From Mesorhizobium sp. 131-2-1 (GTDB taxonomy: Bacteria; Pseudomonadota; Alphaproteobacteria; Rhizobiales; Rhizobiaceae): a stretch of DNA of 64,000 nt. The DNA is taken from NCBI RefSeq assembly GCF_016756535.1, contig NZ_AP023247.1:1240001-1304000 (forward strand). Direction: 5' to 3'. The notes beneath the pieces are model-generated. The model was not told where the DNA came from, did not search any database, and saw only the letters and a program-made list of their open reading frames with translations. The position numbers and the translations under genes are program-made. Of this stretch, positions 49,435 to 57,389 are shown piece by piece (the stretch's first letter is position 1; each line of letters begins with the position of its first letter).

Positions 49435-50538
49435 ATGGCAAACGGGCTCGATGATGTGATGGCGGCGGAAACCGTGCTTTCCGACGTCGACGGCTTCGGT
49501 GGCCGGCTGACGATCCGCGGCCATTCCCTGCCGGAGCTGGCCGGTCGCTGGCACTATCCGCAAGTGGTGCGCCTGCTGCTCGACGGCTTCTTTGACGATC
49601 TGTCCGGCGATGCTGAACTGGCTCAGGCGATCGGCCGGGCGCGTGTCGACGTGTTCGAGCGGCTGCAGCCGGTTTTTCTGACGCTGGCCGCGCTCGATAT
49701 CTATGGCGGCATGCGCGCCGGCATGGCGCTGCTGCCGGACGGCGCGACTTTGACGGATGCGCTGCGGCTGATCGCGGCGCCGGCGGTGCTGACGCCGGCA
49801 CTGCTGCGGGCAAAACGCGGCGATGGACCGGTCGCGCCGGACGGACATGCCGATCATGCCGCCGACATGCTGCGGATGCTGGGCGGCAAGGCGGTTTCAC
49901 CCGATCTGGCCAGGGCGCTCGATACCTATCTCGTCACCGTCTGCGACCATGGTCTCAACGCCTCGACTTTCGCCACCCGCGTGGTCGCATCGACGCAGGC
50001 CGGGCTGACATCGGCGATCCTGGCCGGGCTCGGCGCGCTCAAGGGGCCGCTGCATGGCGGCGCGCCCGGACCGGTCATCGAGATGCTGGACGCGATCGCG
50101 GCGAGCGGCGACGCGGCCGGCTGGCTGCGCGGCGAGATCGCGCGTGGCGAGCGTATCATGGGTTTCGGCCACCGCATCTACCGCGTGCGCGATCCGCGCG
50201 CCGACGTACTGAAGGCGGTGGTGCGGCAGCTGGCCGCCCGCAAGGGGCCGAGTAGTGGGAAGATGGGTAGCCGGCTGGCTTTCGCTGAGGCGGTGGAGCA
50301 GGCAGCGCTGGAGGTGCTTCGGGTCGCCAAGCCGCAGCGCTCGATCCAGACCAATGTCGAGTTCTACACCGCGCTCCTGCTGGAAGCGGCGGGCTTCCCG
50401 AAAGAGGCGTTCTCCAACGTCTTCGCCGCCGGCCGCGTCGCCGGCTGGATCGCCCATGCGCGCGAGCAGCAGACGACAGGGCGGCTGATCCGGCCGCAGT
50501 CGCGCTATGTCGGGCCGGTGCCGGATCTCGTCGCCTGA
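49435..50538 (+). CDS. Citrate/2-methylcitrate synthase family protein
   Basis: A 367-residue citrate-synthase-fold protein, shorter than the housekeeping GltA. Active-site segments are LKGPLHGGAPGPV (about 204-216), GFGHRIYRVRDPRADVL (about 242-258) and the C-terminal RPQSRYVGPV. AAGGAG at 49423-49428 favours the ATG at 49435 over one at 49429. It lacks the HTH domain of its divergent neighbour. Substrate may be oxaloacetate or a similar 2-oxoacid plus acetyl- or propionyl-CoA; cannot be told. The two are probably co-regulated by the HTH-bearing paralogue. Confidence 0.86.
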   Translation: MANGLDDVMAAETVLSDVDGFGGRLTIRGHSLPELAGRWHYPQVVRLLLDGFFDDLSGDAELAQAIGRARVDVFERLQPVFLTLAALDIYGGMRAGMALLPDGATLTDALRLIAAPAVLTPALLRAKRGDGPVAPDGHADHAADMLRMLGGKAVSPDLARALDTYLVTVCDHGLNASTFATRVVASTQAGLTSAILAGLGALKGPLHGGAPGPVIEMLDAIAASGDAAGWLRGEIARGERIMGFGHRIYRVRDPRADVLKAVVRQLAARKGPSSGKMGSRLAFAEAVEQAALEVLRVAKPQRSIQTNVEFYTALLLEAAGFPKEAFSNVFAAGRVAGWIAHAREQQTTGRLIRPQSRYVGPVPDLVA

Positions 50539-50663
50539 GGCGGCCAGCTCATCGTCATGAATGTCGCCTCTCCGCCAAAAGGCGGGGAGGCTCGCCTTTC
50601 ATGACCGAAATTTCATGTGATCACGCGACCGTGTTCGTGTTCTTGCCTTGGTCAGGACTTATA

Positions 50664-50680
50664 TGCTGCACTGCAACATA
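50664..50680. promoter_or_regulatory. TGCTGCACTGCAACA palindrome upstream of the patatin gene
   Basis: TGCTGCACTGCAACAT lies in the 209-base gap before the patatin start at 50748. It shares the TGCACTGCA core with the sequence before phaR (47259). This supports membership of a PhaR-controlled regulon. Confidence 0.5.
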
Positions 50681-50747
50681 GGTCCCCTGCCGTCGCGCCG
50701 CCCGATTCCGGGCGGGACGAGGCCGGCCATTCAACGACAGGAACGCC

Positions 50748-51878
50748 ATGACGACCAACGGCAAGGCGGAGGAAAAGACGAAGATCAACATCGCGCTTCA
50801 GGGGGGCGGCTCGCACGGCGCCTTTTCCTGGGGCGTGCTCGACCGGCTACTGGAGGACGGAAGGCTGGAGATTTCGGCCGTTTCCGGCACCAGCGCTGGA
50901 GCGATGAACGCGGTTGCGCTGGCCGACGGCTTTGTCCGTGGCGGCGTCGAGGGAGCGCGCAAGAAGCTCGACGATTTCTGGCGCGCGGTGGCGCGGAAAG
51001 GCCGTTTCAGCCCGGTGCAGCGCATGCCGTGGGACGTCGCCTGGGGCAACTGGTCGATCGAGAACACGCCGGGCTATGTCTTCTTCGACACCATGTCGCG
51101 AGTGTTTTCGCCCTATGTCGCCAATCCGCTCGGCCTCAATCCACTGCGCGACGTGGTCAAGCAGGAGATCAACTTCTCCAATGTGCGCGCCTGCAAGTCG
51201 ATCGAGCTGTTCATCTCGGCGACCAATGTCGAGACCGGACAGCTGCGCGTCTTTTCCGATGGCGAGATCGACCTCGACACGGTGATGGCCTCGGCCTGCC
51301 TGCCGCAACTGTTCCGCGCCGTCGAAATCAAGGGCGTGCCCTACTGGGATGGCGGCTACGGCGGCAATCCCGCGCTCTATCCGTTCTTCAAGGCGACTGC
51401 CACCGAGGACGTGCTTCTGGTGCAGATCAACCCGGTGGTGCGCGAGGGGACGCCGAAGAGCGCCAACGAGATCCAGAACCGCATCGACGAGATCACCTTC
51501 AACGCCGGGCTGTTGCGCGAATTCCGCTCGATCGCCTTCGTCAAGGAACTGATCGCCGCCGGCCGGCTGCCGCATGGCGAGTACCGCGACATCCGCATGC
51601 ACCGCATCGATGCCGACGAGGCGTTCAAGGATTTGTCGGCGTCGTCCAAGGTCAATGCCGAATGGGCCTTCCTTGCCTATCTGCGCGATCTTGGCCGCAG
51701 CGCCGCCAGCGACTGGCTGGAGGAGAATTACGACGCTGTCGGCAAGCGGCCGACGCTCGACCTCTCCGGCGAACTCGACGACGGCTTCAAGCCGGTGCGC
51801 GGCCCGGCGCCGGGCCGGCGGGTGAAGGAGTTCCTCGCGGCGCGCAGGAAACCCGAGCAAGCGCGGCGCCAGGCCTAG
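50748..51878 (+). CDS. Patatin-like phospholipase/esterase
   Basis: A 376-residue patatin-fold hydrolase. The oxyanion hole is ALQGGGSHGAFSWGVLD (about residues 16-32), the nucleophilic serine is in SGTSAGAMNAVAL (about 45-57), and the catalytic Asp is in YWDGGYGGNP (about 202-211). Patatins hydrolyse lipid esters; some close relatives are intracellular PHA depolymerases or granule proteins. The upstream palindrome shared with phaR, and the neighbouring phb genes, suggest it acts on PHB granules or their phospholipid coat. No signal peptide is seen, so it is cytosolic. ATG at 50748 is family-typical. Confidence 0.9.
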   Translation: MTTNGKAEEKTKINIALQGGGSHGAFSWGVLDRLLEDGRLEISAVSGTSAGAMNAVALADGFVRGGVEGARKKLDDFWRAVARKGRFSPVQRMPWDVAWGNWSIENTPGYVFFDTMSRVFSPYVANPLGLNPLRDVVKQEINFSNVRACKSIELFISATNVETGQLRVFSDGEIDLDTVMASACLPQLFRAVEIKGVPYWDGGYGGNPALYPFFKATATEDVLLVQINPVVREGTPKSANEIQNRIDEITFNAGLLREFRSIAFVKELIAAGRLPHGEYRDIRMHRIDADEAFKDLSASSKVNAEWAFLAYLRDLGRSAASDWLEENYDAVGKRPTLDLSGELDDGFKPVRGPAPGRRVKEFLAARRKPEQARRQA

Positions 51879-51920
51879 CTCGGCCAAGTCTAGCCCGACT
51901 GGGGGCGCCGGCCGCCGACT

Positions 51921-52517
51921 TCATCCCTTCTGTAGCGCCAGATCGATCACCCTGATCAGCGCGGCGGCGGCCCGCCGCTGCTCGTCCGGATCGCTGATGC
52001 GCATCTTCATGCCTTCCAGCCCGTCGAGCAGCATGTCGGCGAGCAGCCGCGCCGAAAGCCCTTTAGCGGCGAGGTCGACGCCGTTCCGTTTCGCTTCGCT
52101 CTCGATCGCGCTGGCGATGTGCTCGACAAGGCCACCTCGCCAGCAGCCGACGAGGTCGGCGACGCTCGACTTCATGTCGAGCAGCTCGGCGCCGTGCGGG
52201 GAGGCATGGACGGCGCCTATCATCGAGATCAGCGCGGCATCCACCGCGCGCATCATGCGTTCGGCGAAGGCACCGCCGCTTTCCAGCTCGCTCTTTGCCT
52301 GCTCGACCGAGCGGCCAAGCAGCATCAGGGCGATGGCGCGGAAAATGTCGGTCTTGTTCTTGAACAGCAGATAGAGCGCCGGCCGCGACATGTCGGCGGC
52401 GCGCGCGATGTCGTCCATGGTGGTGCGCGAAAAGCCATAGGCGAGAAACACCTTCATCGCGCCATCCAGAATGCGGGCGCGCTTGGGGTCTGCGGCAATG
52501 TCCTCGGCTTCGATCAT
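51921..52517 (-). CDS. TetR/AcrR family transcriptional repressor
   Basis: A 198-residue regulator. The N-terminal helix-turn-helix (about residues 13-58, ILDGAMKVFLAYGFSRTTMD then ADMSRPALYLLFKNK) is the TetR type. The C-terminal ligand-binding half is unrelated to known members by eye. It is divergent from iorA; between them is a perfect palindrome (52546-52570) that it probably binds. The ligand could be a substrate of the dehydrogenase or of the RND pump downstream. Confidence 0.93.
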   Translation of the reverse strand: MIEAEDIAADPKRARILDGAMKVFLAYGFSRTTMDDIARAADMSRPALYLLFKNKTDIFRAIALMLLGRSVEQAKSELESGGAFAERMMRAVDAALISMIGAVHASPHGAELLDMKSSVADLVGCWRGGLVEHIASAIESEAKRNGVDLAAKGLSARLLADMLLDGLEGMKMRISDPDEQRRAAAALIRVIDLALQKG

Positions 52518-52545
52518 GGCGAAAGTCTACCCTGTGCAAACTCTA

Positions 52546-52570
52546 TTGACAAAATGACGGATTTTGTCAA
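52546..52570. promoter_or_regulatory. Perfect palindromic operator for the divergent TetR repressor
   Basis: TTGACAAAAT (52546-52555) and ATTTTGTCAA (52561-52570) are perfect inverted repeats around the five-base centre GACGG. It lies between tetR and iorA, 29 bases before the repressor start. The TTGACA could also be part of a -35 element, so binding would block transcription in both directions. Confidence 0.8.
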
Positions 52571-52639
52571 GGTGTATGAAGGCGAAATGGCCGCCTGCCA
52601 TTTCGCTTCTGGCTATGGACGACAACGAAGGGTATCCCC

Positions 52640-53101
52640 ATGCGCCTCACCGTCGACGGGCAATCATTTGATATCGATGCCGATCCGCAAATGCCACTTC
52701 TGTGGGCGCTGCGCGATCTGATCGGCAAGACCGGGCCGAAATTCGGCTGCGGCATCGCCGCCTGCGGCGCCTGCACGGTGCATGTCGACGGCCAGCCGGT
52801 GCGCTCCTGCTCGCTGCCGGTCGGCGAGGTCAGCGGCGCAATCACCACGATCGAAGGTATCGCCAGCGCGGGCAAGCTGCATCCGGTGCAGCAGGCCTGG
52901 CTGGAAGAGCAGGTTGCGCAATGCGGCTACTGCCAGGCCGGCCAGATCATGAGCGCGGTGGCGCTGCTCGACGAGGTTGCCGACCCGTCCGACGACGACA
53001 TCGACAATGCCATGGGCGGCAATCTCTGCCGCTGCGGCACTTATCCGAAGATCCGCGCGGCGATCAAGAAAGCCGCGGCGTTGAAGACGGCGGGGCTCTG
53101 A
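52640..53101 (+). CDS. iorA: IorA-type (2Fe-2S) subunit of a molybdenum hydroxylase/aldehyde dehydrogenase
   Basis: A 153-residue protein with two [2Fe-2S] clusters. The plant-ferredoxin-type motif [20 protein letters not shown] (starting at about residue 37) is followed by the helical domain with [16 protein letters not shown] (about 94-109) and [15 protein letters not shown]. It transfers electrons from the molybdenum centre of the next subunit. It is 2 bases from the iorB start, so the subunits are co-translated. The name follows isoquinoline 1-oxidoreductase; the real substrate is unknown. Confidence 0.92.
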   Translation: MRLTVDGQSFDIDADPQMPLLWALRDLIGKTGPKFGCGIAACGACTVHVDGQPVRSCSLPVGEVSGAITTIEGIASAGKLHPVQQAWLEEQVAQCGYCQAGQIMSAVALLDEVADPSDDDIDNAMGGNLCRCGTYPKIRAAIKKAAALKTAGL

Positions 53102-53103
53102 CC

Positions 53104-55377
53104 ATGGCCAGCATCGGAAAGATCGCCCGTCGCACCTTCCTCATCGGCGCCGCCGCTGTCGCCGGCGGTGTCGCCGTCGGCTACTATTACTATCGCAAGC
53201 CCTTCGCCAATCCGCTCGAAGCCGATCTCGGCAAGGGTGAGGCAACCTTCAATCCCTATGTGAAGATCGGCGCCGACAACACCATCACTATCGTCACGCC
53301 GCGCGCCGAAATGGGGCAAGGTGTCTCGACGACGCTTGCCGCCATGGTCGCTGAGGAGCTCGATGTCGGCCTCGACCTGGTCAAGGTCGAGCACGGCCCG
53401 GCTTCCTACGCCTACTACAATGCGGCGATCCTCCAGGAGGGCGGCCCGTTCGCCTTCTTCGACGAGAGCATGACCGCGGAAGCGGTGCGCTCCGGTCTTG
53501 GCGTGGTCGGAAAGCTGCTCGCCCTGCAGGGCACTGGCGGCTCGTCCTCGATGCGCGACGGGTTCGACAAGATGCGGCAGGCGGGCGCGGCCGCCAGGCA
53601 GATGCTGATCGCGGCGGCGGCGCACAAGCTCGGCGTTTCCGCCGGCGAGCTGGAAACCGCCAACGGCACGGTCCTGCACAAGGCGTCGGGCAAATCGGTC
53701 ACCTATGGCGAAGTTGCCGCCTCAGCCAGCGCCATGCCGCCGCCGGCCGAGGTCAAGCTCAAGGACAAGGCCGACTGGAAGCTGCTCGGCAAGCCGCAGA
53801 AGCGCGTCGACATGCTGGCCAAGGTCACCGGCGCGCCGATCTTCGGCATCGATGTCCGGCTGCCGGAAATGCTCTACGGCACGGTGAAGATGAGCCCGCG
53901 CTTCTGGTCGAAGCCGGTGAGCGTCGACCTGGCCAAGGCCGAGAAGATGCCGGGCGTGGTCAAGATCGTGCCCATCGAGACCAGCTACGGCCACGGCTTC
54001 GGCGTCATCGCTGAAAACACCTGGGCGGCATTCAAGGCCGCCGAGGCGATCGAGGCCAAATGGGCCGATCCCGAATATCCGCTGGACAGCGTCGCCATCG
54101 GCGAAGTGCTGAAACAGGCACTCGGCGAAAAGGGTTCGGCATTGCGCAACGACGGCAATGTCGACACCGCTTTCGCCGACGCGCCGCGCGAAAAGATCGT
54201 CGAGGCCGACTATGCCGTGCCCTATCTGGCGCATGCGACGATGGAGCCGATGAACGCCACGGCGCGGCTGAAGGACGGCGCCCTCGACATCTGGTGCGGC
54301 AACCAGGCGCCGACGTTGGTGCGCCAGCTCTGCGCCAATGCGGTCGGCATCGAGCAGGACAAGGTCACGGTGCACACCACCTTCCTCGGTGGCGGCTTCG
54401 GCCGCCGCGTCGAGATGGATTATGCGCTGTGCGCGGCGCTGATGGCCAAGGAAGCCGGCGGGCGTCCGGTCAAGGTGACCTGGACGCGCGAGGAAGACAT
54501 GCGCCACGACGCCTACCGCCCCGCTGCCATCGGCAAGTTCCAGGCGCGACTTGGCGACGATGGCCTGCCGGTCGCCGTCGACATGAAGATCGCGTCGCCC
54601 TCGGTGATCGCCAGCACGCTGCGGCGGCTGTTTCCCTCGCTGTCGGCGATGGGACCGGACAAGACCATCGTCGATGGCGCCTATGACCAGCCCTACACGA
54701 TCCCGAACTACAGGGTGAGCGGTGTCGCCGCGCCCGTTTCCATCCCGGTCGGTTCGTGGCGGTCGGTCGGCAGCTCGATCAATGGCTTCTTCCACGAAGG
54801 CTTCATCGACGAGATCGCGACCGCCGGGAAAACCGATCCGGTCGAATTGCGCAAGAAACTGATGGCCGCCTATCCGTCGGCGGTAAAGGTGGTCGAGACC
54901 GTCGCCGGGATGGCGAAATGGGGCGAGGCGCTGCCGGCCGGCAAGGCCAAGGGCATGGCCTTCACGCTGTCTTTCGGCAGTTGGGTCGGCGAGATCGTCC
55001 AGGTCGCGGACACGCCGGCCGGCATCCGCATCGAAAAGGTGTGGATCGCTGCCGATGTCGGCACCGCGCTCGATCCCGACATCATCAAGGCGCAGCTCAT
55101 CTCCGCCGCCATCTATGGCCTGTCGGCGGCGATGGGCCAGGAAATCACCTTCGCCGACGGCATGGTCGAGCAGTCGAATTTCCACGATTTCGACGCCATG
55201 CGCATCTTCCAGTGTCCGGTCTTCGAGGTCGCGGTGCTGGAGAATTTCCACAAGATGGGCGGCGTCGGTGAGGTCGGCACGCCGCCGGCGGCGCCGGCGC
55301 TCGCCAATGCCATCTTCGCGCTGACCGGCAAGCGCATCCGTAGGTTGCCGTTGTCGAAAGATGTGGCCTTCGCATGA
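53104..55377 (+). CDS. iorB: IorB-type molybdopterin-binding subunit, Tat-exported and probably membrane-anchored
   Basis: A 757-residue molybdenum-cofactor subunit of the xanthine oxidase/aldehyde dehydrogenase family. The N-terminus has a twin-arginine motif (RRTFLIG, about 9-15) followed by a hydrophobic segment (AAAVAGGVAVGYYYY) that could stay as an anchor. Cofactor-site segments include EMGQGVSTTLAAMVAEELDV (about 67-86), GGGFGRRVEMDYAL (about 431-444) and, near the end, GGVGEVGTPPAAPALANAIF with the catalytic Glu. Start at 53104 is directly after iorA. The cytochrome gene overlaps its stop by four bases, giving a three-subunit periplasmic dehydrogenase. Confidence 0.92.
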   Translation: MASIGKIARRTFLIGAAAVAGGVAVGYYYYRKPFANPLEADLGKGEATFNPYVKIGADNTITIVTPRAEMGQGVSTTLAAMVAEELDVGLDLVKVEHGPASYAYYNAAILQEGGPFAFFDESMTAEAVRSGLGVVGKLLALQGTGGSSSMRDGFDKMRQAGAAARQMLIAAAAHKLGVSAGELETANGTVLHKASGKSVTYGEVAASASAMPPPAEVKLKDKADWKLLGKPQKRVDMLAKVTGAPIFGIDVRLPEMLYGTVKMSPRFWSKPVSVDLAKAEKMPGVVKIVPIETSYGHGFGVIAENTWAAFKAAEAIEAKWADPEYPLDSVAIGEVLKQALGEKGSALRNDGNVDTAFADAPREKIVEADYAVPYLAHATMEPMNATARLKDGALDIWCGNQAPTLVRQLCANAVGIEQDKVTVHTTFLGGGFGRRVEMDYALCAALMAKEAGGRPVKVTWTREEDMRHDAYRPAAIGKFQARLGDDGLPVAVDMKIASPSVIASTLRRLFPSLSAMGPDKTIVDGAYDQPYTIPNYRVSGVAAPVSIPVGSWRSVGSSINGFFHEGFIDEIATAGKTDPVELRKKLMAAYPSAVKVVETVAGMAKWGEALPAGKAKGMAFTLSFGSWVGEIVQVADTPAGIRIEKVWIAADVGTALDPDIIKAQLISAAIYGLSAAMGQEITFADGMVEQSNFHDFDAMRIFQCPVFEVAVLENFHKMGGVGEVGTPPAAPALANAIFALTGKRIRRLPLSKDVAFA

Positions 55378-55982
55378 GGAAGCATCTCATCATGCTGACG
55401 CCTGCTGCCATCATGTTCATGGCGGCACCTTTCGCAACCGCGCAGGAGAGCCAACCGCCACCGTCGGCGACGGTCGATGCAGCCAAAGGGCTGCCCGAAT
55501 GGAACAAGGTCTACAAGGTGTTCTCGCATCCGCGCTGCGCCGATTGCCATGTCGCCGACGACCGCCCGCGCTGGTCCGGCGCGCATTACGGCGGCACGCG
55601 CGTGCATGGCTTCAATGTCCGGCGCGGCGCCGACGGTTCCGGCTTCGGCAATCCGGGCCTGCGTTGCACCACTTGCCATTTCACAAGCAATTCCAAGGCG
55701 TTGCATGGGCCGCCCGGAGCCGAGAACTGGCATCTGGCGCCGGCCGAGATGGCCTGGTTCGAAAAATCCTCGGCTGAAATCTGCGCCCAGATCAAGGATC
55801 CGGCCCGCAATGGCGGGCGCAGTCTGCAGGACGTCGCGCTGCATGTGCGCGACGACAAGCTGGTTGCCTGGGGCTGGGCGCCGGGGGCGGATCGAGAGCC
55901 GGCGCCAGGCTCGGCAGAGGAGACATACAAGGCGATCGAGAACTGGATGGCGGCGGGCGTCCCCTGTCCGGCAGCGCAATGA
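55374..55982 (+). CDS. Dihaem c-type cytochrome, electron acceptor of the IorAB dehydrogenase
   Basis: A 202-residue secreted protein. A signal peptide ends in ATAQ (about 24). Two haem-binding motifs are visible: CADCH (about residues 55-59) and CTTCH (about 101-105). A second half contains possible axial Met/His residues. The ATG overlaps the iorB stop (ATGA at 55374-55377), so it is translated with it. It probably takes electrons from the dehydrogenase and passes them to the respiratory chain. It is not a standard class I cytochrome by eye. Confidence 0.87.
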   Translation: MRKHLIMLTPAAIMFMAAPFATAQESQPPPSATVDAAKGLPEWNKVYKVFSHPRCADCHVADDRPRWSGAHYGGTRVHGFNVRRGADGSGFGNPGLRCTTCHFTSNSKALHGPPGAENWHLAPAEMAWFEKSSAEICAQIKDPARNGGRSLQDVALHVRDDKLVAWGWAPGADREPAPGSAEETYKAIENWMAAGVPCPAAQ

Positions 55983-56004
55983 TCCATCAAACTTTCTGAC
56001 TATT

Positions 56005-56018
56005 TTGCAGTGCAACTT
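56005..56018. promoter_or_regulatory. TTGCAGTGCAAC palindrome upstream of the RND efflux operon
   Basis: TTTTGCAGTGCAACTTT is a near-perfect palindrome in the 152-base gap before the adaptor gene. It is the mirror core of the sequences before phaR and the patatin gene (TTGCA[C/G]TGCA). Confidence 0.4.
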
Positions 56019-56134
56019 TGAGGTAGAAGCGCGCTTCGCCGGTCACGGCAAATTGAACACGGCTCAGCGCGCACCCATATCGGCGACGCGCCCGCATCCA
56101 GGAATGCGGCCTGGCCGAACCCGCAGTGGAAAAG

Positions 56135-57316
56135 ATGACGATGCCGAAAATCAGGTTTCACAAGCTTGCAGCCATTGTTGTGCTCATCGGATTCGCAGCC
56201 TGGATGGGAACGGGCGCGTTCTCGTCGGTGGGCAGCGCCGCCGTCGACAATCCGAGGGCCGGAGACGCCTCGAAGGCGAAGCAGCCCGAGGCCGGAGCGC
56301 CGAAGACGGCTGAAGCAGAGCCGAAGGCGCCGCTGCGCTCCGTCGCCGTGGTGACGCCGCCGCGCAGGACCTATGCGCGCGCCATCCGCATTTCCGGGCT
56401 GACCGAAGCCGACAAGCGGGCGGTGCTGGCAACGCGTGTCGCCGGCGTCATCGACAAGCTGCCGGTGAGACAGGGCCAGCACGTCAAGACCGGCGATCTG
56501 GTGCTGATGCTTGCCGCGGAGGAGAAGATCTCCAATGTCGACAACGCCAGGCAGCTTCTGGTGCAGCGCCAGGCCGAGCTGGAAGCGGCCCTGCGGCTGA
56601 TGAAATCCGGCAACCTGCCCGCTCTGCAGCTCGACACTGCCCGCTCGAACCTGACGGCGGCCCAGTCGATGGTGGAAACGGCGCAGGCCGAGCTCGACCG
56701 CAACGAGGTCAAGGCGCCGTTCGATGGCGTCATCGACCGCGTTCCGGTGGAACTCGGCAGCTCGGTGATGCAGGGCGGCGAGGTGGCGACCATCCTCAAG
56801 CTCGACCCGGTGATCGCGCGCGGCGAGGTCAGCGAGCGCGACCTGCGCTACATCAAGATCGGCGACCAGGCCAATGTGCGGCTGGTCAACGACCAGAAGG
56901 TCACCGGCACGGTGCGCTACATCAGCCGCGATGCCTCCTCGCAGACCCGCACCTTCCGCGTCGAGGTGGCGATCCCCAATGCCGATGGCGCCATCCCTGC
57001 CGGCATGACGGCCGAAATGACGCTGAGCGCGCAGCCGACCGACGCGGTGATGCTACCGCGCTCGGTGGTGACGCTGGGCGACAAGGGCGATCTCGGCATC
57101 CGCGCCGTCGGCAAGGACGACAAGGTGGCGTTCTATCCGATCGATCTCGTCGACGACACGCCGAACGGCCTGGTGCTGGGCGGCATTCCGCAGGACGCCC
57201 GCATCATCGTCGCCGGCCAGGAGCTGGTGAAGGAGGGCGATTCGGTCAAGCCGGTCGAGGCCGACCAGGCGACGATCAACAAGCTGATCGGCGAAGCCAC
57301 CGCCGGCACGCAGTAG
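56135..57316 (+). CDS. RND efflux periplasmic adaptor (membrane fusion) protein
   Basis: A 393-residue adaptor with an N-terminal membrane anchor (KLAAIVVLIGFAAWMGTGAF, about residues 9-28). Biotinyl-lipoyl halves (GVIDKLPVRQGQHVKTGDLV, and EVKAPFDGVIDRVPVELG) flank a short helical hairpin (RQLLVQRQAELEAALRLM). Beta-barrel and membrane-proximal domains follow. It links the RND pump to an outer-membrane channel not encoded here. ATG at 56135 is chosen; a GTG at 56126 in the same frame is possible. It precedes the pump by 73 bases. Confidence 0.93.
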   Translation: MTMPKIRFHKLAAIVVLIGFAAWMGTGAFSSVGSAAVDNPRAGDASKAKQPEAGAPKTAEAEPKAPLRSVAVVTPPRRTYARAIRISGLTEADKRAVLATRVAGVIDKLPVRQGQHVKTGDLVLMLAAEEKISNVDNARQLLVQRQAELEAALRLMKSGNLPALQLDTARSNLTAAQSMVETAQAELDRNEVKAPFDGVIDRVPVELGSSVMQGGEVATILKLDPVIARGEVSERDLRYIKIGDQANVRLVNDQKVTGTVRYISRDASSQTRTFRVEVAIPNADGAIPAGMTAEMTLSAQPTDAVMLPRSVVTLGDKGDLGIRAVGKDDKVAFYPIDLVDDTPNGLVLGGIPQDARIIVAGQELVKEGDSVKPVEADQATINKLIGEATAGTQ

Positions 57317-57389
57317 CGCGGCCCGGCGCCGGGCGCCGCCCGGCGACGGCAAGTTCGCTGCTCCCCGAAGACAACAGCAGGCATAAGTC

